From: Thermoplasmata archaeon
GTDB lineage: Archaea; Thermoplasmatota; Thermoplasmata; SG8-5
Assembly (NCBI GenBank): GCA_030655715.1
Contig: JAUSPR010000082.1
Coordinates: forward strand, 1-8,572
DNA length: 8,572 nt
Direction of reading: 5' to 3'
Below are positions 6,856 through 8,572 of the stretch, one piece after another. A program made the position numbers and the translations under genes. Each line of letters starts with the position of its first letter. Position 1 is the first letter of the stretch. The notes below the pieces were generated by a model. It was not told the DNA's origin. It saw nothing but the letters and a program-made list of their open reading frames with translations, and did no database searches.

Positions 6856-6856
6856 A
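6851..6856 (+). promoter_or_regulatory. TATA-like box for a leaderless tRNA methyltransferase transcript
   Basis: TTTAAA is centred about 26 bases before ATG 6880 and overlaps the TAA stop of the zinc-ribbon gene. No Shine-Dalgarno is seen in the 24-base gap. The methyltransferase may thus be transcribed separately and without a leader, even though it could also be read from the upstream promoter. Confidence 0.55.
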
Positions 6857-6879
6857 TCAGAGTTCACATTGTACATGCA

Positions 6880-7863
6880 ATGCGATACCTGATCGAGCTG
6901 TCCGGGGAATCCGAGAACCTTGCTAAGGCTGAGGCAACAGCATGCGCGCTCAACCATCATGGAATAATGTCGGATGGCCGCGCCCTGATTCTTGAAAGTG
7001 ATTTTTCTTCTTCCGAGTTGCTCTCTAGGCTCGCGCTGGCCTGGTCAGTGAGTGATTTTATGTTCTCATGCAAGATTGCGGAACTTGACGGGCACCTTGA
7101 AAAGCTCGACCTGCCAGGTAAATCGTTCCGTGTGAGGACCAGTCGGCTTGACCCCATTCACAATCCAGGCGATGGGACTAAGCTTTCCAGGCATGTCGGC
7201 GAAATTCTTGGGCGGAGATACAAGGTTGACCTGGTCAATCCTGATGTGGAGCTCAGAATTCTCATGTCCAGCGACATACATGCAGGTATTCTTCGCGGAG
7301 AAGTTGATCGTTCGGCATTCGAGGCCAGAAAACCGGAAAATAGGCCTTACAAGCACCCCATCTCACTGCATCCGAAGCTTGCCAGAGCGCTTGTCAACCT
7401 CACCCAAGTTGAAAAGAATCAGATACTTCTTGATCCGTTTTGCGGAACAGGCGGTATACTCATGGAGGCTGGATTAATTGGTTGCCATGTGCTTGGTGGT
7501 GACATTGACCAACGCATGGTTGACGGAACCCTGCAAAATCTATCTCATTTTGGAATTACAAATCCAGACATCAGGAACCTTGACATATCAGAATGGCCTA
7601 AAGTCCATGAAAAAGTTCATGCCATTGCCACTGACCCGCCTTACGGTCGCTCGGCCAGCACTGCCAAGGAACAGATAGGTTCACTATACTCCCGAACATT
7701 TTCGACATGCCATGCCATGCTGAAAAAAAAAGGACGATTGGCCATAGCCCTGCCGGATGAGAAACATATTACCCTGGCAACTGGGTTCACACTCGAAGGC
7801 ATGTATCCGGTAAGAGTTCACCGTTCCCTGACCAGACATTTCTGTGTGTTTAAGAAAGTGTGA
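6880..7863 (+). CDS. tRNA (guanine(10)-N2)-methyltransferase, archaeal Trm-G10 type
   Basis: The enzyme transfers methyl groups from S-adenosylmethionine to N2 of G10 in tRNA, often giving dimethylguanosine, which helps tRNA fold. The 327 residues match the family. The N-terminal half (about 1-140) has the THUMP-like RNA-binding arrangement, ending in the strand region ELRILMSSDIHAGILRGEVD. The linker RPYKHPISLHPKLARALVNL (155-174) is typical of Trm-G10. The C-terminal Rossmann domain shows DPFCGTGG (185-192, SAM motif I), GGDID (206-210, acidic residue for the ribose) and TDPPYG (251-256, the motif IV of amino-group methylases). The close of the protein, HRSLTRHF, is also characteristic. Related DNA or rRNA amino-methylases share motif IV, but the N-terminus and linker favour tRNA. 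The gene ends at 7863, just before a structured intergenic region. Confidence 0.9.
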   Translation: MRYLIELSGESENLAKAEATACALNHHGIMSDGRALILESDFSSSELLSRLALAWSVSDFMFSCKIAELDGHLEKLDLPGKSFRVRTSRLDPIHNPGDGTKLSRHVGEILGRRYKVDLVNPDVELRILMSSDIHAGILRGEVDRSAFEARKPENRPYKHPISLHPKLARALVNLTQVEKNQILLDPFCGTGGILMEAGLIGCHVLGGDIDQRMVDGTLQNLSHFGITNPDIRNLDISEWPKVHEKVHAIATDPPYGRSASTAKEQIGSLYSRTFSTCHAMLKKKGRLAIALPDEKHITLATGFTLEGMYPVRVHRSLTRHFCVFKKV

Positions 7864-7897
7864 TTGGCTCGCATTCTCAAGTAATAAATTAATGATT

Positions 7898-7942
7898 ATG
7901 GCCGGGAACTCCCCATTTTTCAAGCCGGGGATGAAAGGCCAT
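7898..7942. repeat. Inverted repeat 1
   Basis: ATGGCC (7898-7903) pairs with GGCCAT (7937-7942). Inside, TCCCC (7910-7914) pairs with GGGGA (7927-7931), leaving an internal loop of GGGAAC opposite TGAAA and a 12-base apical loop that contains five T residues. Confidence 0.7.
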
Positions 7943-7944
7943 TA

Positions 7945-8004
7945 ACTGCACAAATGCCGAGCACGCTCAGTCCTTCAGGGCTGAGACGAATCGGCATGAG
8001 CAGT
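7945..8004. repeat. Inverted repeat 2, with a symmetric 5 by 5 internal loop
   Basis: Three stems are stacked. ACTGC (7945-7949) pairs with GCAGT (8000-8004), ATGCCGA (7954-7960) pairs perfectly with TCGGCAT (7991-7997), and CTCAGTCC (7966-7973) pairs with GGGCTGAG (7978-7985) with one G-T wobble and a TTCA loop. The internal loop between the upper two stems is GCACG opposite ACGAA. Confidence 0.8.
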
Positions 8005-8016
8005 CGTCGGTTCACC

Positions 8017-8085
8017 GTTGCATACCGTGCTTATATTCTCAAAGTTAATCGAAGCCAGCTAGCTTCGATAGAATAGGTATGCAAC
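8017..8085. repeat. Inverted repeat 3, three perfect stems with one-sided bulges
   Basis: The 3' arm (8062-8085) is 24 continuous bases, all paired. The 5' arm is broken into GTTGCATACC (8017-8026), TATTCT (8034-8039) and ATCGAAGC (8048-8055), separated by bulges of 7 (GTGCTTA) and 8 (CAAAGTTA) bases with nothing opposite. The apical loop is CAGCTA. All 24 pairs are Watson-Crick. Confidence 0.85.
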
Positions 8086-8093
8086 TGCCCACA

Positions 8094-8149
8094 CGTAAAC
8101 TTCCAGCCTGGAAACAAACGCCTGCCCTTTGAAGGGCTGGTAGTTTACG
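8094..8149. repeat. Inverted repeat 4, three-way junction overlapping a stop codon
   Basis: CGTAAACT (8094-8101) pairs perfectly with AGTTTACG (8142-8149). The enclosed sequence can form two arms: TTCCA/TGGAA (8101-8113, sharing base 8101 with the closing stem) and CCTGCCC/GGGCTGG (8121-8140, one T-T mismatch). The 3' side of the closing stem contains the stop codon (8145-8147) of the - strand gene. Confidence 0.7.
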
Positions 8150-8572
8150 AGAAATTGACTGTGACGCGCATTCCATGGGGTGTACGGCTGTCCGTGTAAA
8201 GGCTCGAGGATTCCCAGTCATAGCCATTCTCCGAGATATTGATGGTCACTTCGGTGGCGTTCTGCACTGGACTGAACATCATATTTAGCGTGAGATTCAG
8301 TGTCTGGCCAATTTCCAATGTGGTATTGAAATACGGGCTTTGAGTTGCATTGGTATCGCCGTTCACAGAAAGCCAGGCAGTCATGTTGACCGAGTCACTC
8401 GTATTAAAACTTGCCGAGATATTGAATTTCAGATCAAGCGGCATATTACCATTGTTTACAATCTTGAAAGGGAAAGTGGAGTTTTGCATGTTCGTGGACA
8501 ATGTTTTATCTATTGAGTGGCTGAAGTACGGTCCCGCCAGCCTTGCGTCGGCCTGCTGAAAAGTGAAATCAT
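8145..8572 (-). CDS. C-terminal part of a sequon-rich, probably extracellular protein
   Basis: The frame is open from the right edge to a TAA at 8145-8147, giving about 142 residues, so the true start is outside the window. A TTG at 8499-8501 is in frame but the coding frame clearly continues beyond it (RLAGPYFSHS and so on). The sequence is rich in Asn, Thr and Ser, has no Cys in the visible part, and alternates hydrophobic and polar residues like a beta-sandwich. It contains ten N-glycosylation sequons (NST, NIS, NTS, NMT, NAT, NTT, NLT, NAT, NIS, NFS). This fits a secreted or surface protein glycosylated by an archaeal oligosaccharyltransferase. There is no membrane anchor at the visible C-terminus, so any anchor would lie at the unseen N-terminus. 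I do not recognise the family. Confidence 0.75.
   Translation of the reverse strand, partial: DFTFQQADARLAGPYFSHSIDKTLSTNMQNSTFPFKIVNNGNMPLDLKFNISASFNTSDSVNMTAWLSVNGDTNATQSPYFNTTLEIGQTLNLTLNMMFSPVQNATEVTINISENGYDWESSSLYTDSRTPHGMRVTVNFS

Larger units (their letters stand above)
7898..8149. ncRNA. Candidate structured RNA: four successive stem-loops in a gene-free stretch
   Basis: About 280 bases between two convergent genes contain no convincing reading frame but four strong nested inverted repeats, at 7898-7942, 7945-8004, 8017-8085 and 8094-8149. Several stems are perfect for 7 to 10 base pairs and are stacked through internal loops, which looks like a designed RNA fold rather than a simple terminator. 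I do not find the conserved cores of RNase P RNA (GGAAAGUCC, ACAGAA), the SRP RNA S domain, or a tRNA. Strand is unclear: a + strand TATA-like stretch (7882-7891) would start transcription inside the first hairpin, and on the - strand the last hairpin overlaps the stop codon of the flanking gene. It could also be a mobile-element end or a two-way 3' end structure. Confidence 0.45.

Noticed and set aside
7898..7942. Right end of an IS200/IS605 element (a CCCCGGCTT...GGGGA hairpin on the - strand resembles such ends)
   Set aside because: No TnpA or TnpB coding remnant lies next to it, and the stem is only five pairs. The similarity is too short to call.
7978..7997. Hammerhead ribozyme core (CTGAGACGAA)
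   Set aside because: There is no stem II between the CTGA and GAA parts, and no cleavage-site triplet in the right place.
7898..8149. RNase P RNA, SRP RNA or tRNA
   Set aside because: The conserved RNase P cores (GGAAAGUCC-like and ACAGAA-like), the SRP S-domain signature and a cloverleaf were looked for on both strands and not found.
8350..8559. A 69-codon + strand frame at the right edge
   Set aside because: It lies antisense to the sequon-rich coding frame, which is open to the edge and has clear compositional bias of a real secreted protein.

Overview
The window looks archaeal. Three things point that way. The tRNA methyltransferase has the N-terminal THUMP-type region and C-terminal N2-guanine methylase arrangement of archaeal Trm-G10. 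Two genes have TATA-like boxes about 25 bases before their ATG, with no room for a leader. The NuoJ subunit is split into two small genes, as in methanogen Fpo operons. Base composition is near 50% GC. A Thermoplasmatota-like euryarchaeon is plausible, but this is inference and no marker here fixes the lineage.

Layout. Bases 1-264 hold only an unconvincing open frame running in from the left edge and a possible promoter and leader. Bases 265-5739 are a tightly packed + strand operon of seven membrane subunits of a complex I-type machine, in the order J1-J2-K-L-M-A-like-H. Starts and stops overlap by a few bases, or are 6 bases apart between K and L, and almost every gene has a strong GGAGGTG or GGGGGTGA ribosome site. 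Two of the subunits, NuoL and an M/N/MrpD/MbhH-type protein, are antiporter-like proton or ion channels. NuoH is the link to the hydrophilic arm. J, K and A complete the membrane core. No hydrophilic subunit (B, C, D, I) is visible, so the electron donor is unknown. The A-like and J subunits and some key residues sit between Nuo/Fpo complexes and group 4 membrane hydrogenases.

Bases 5741-6436 (- strand) encode a rhomboid intramembrane serine protease. It is tail to tail with nuoH, with one base between the two stop codons. A divergent promoter region (about 6437-6540) separates it from a small two-CxxC zinc-ribbon protein of unknown role (6541-6855). That gene is followed by the Trm-G10-like tRNA methyltransferase (6880-7863), whose TATA-like box overlaps the stop of the zinc-ribbon gene.

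Bases 7864-8144 carry no convincing gene but are packed with four successive strong inverted repeats (7898-8149). The third has an unusual one-sided bulged design. This is the least explained part of the window and may be a structured RNA, a mobile-element trace or a large two-way 3' end structure. The right edge (8145-8572, - strand) is the C-terminal end of a protein with ten N-glycosylation sequons in about 142 residues, probably exposed on the cell surface.
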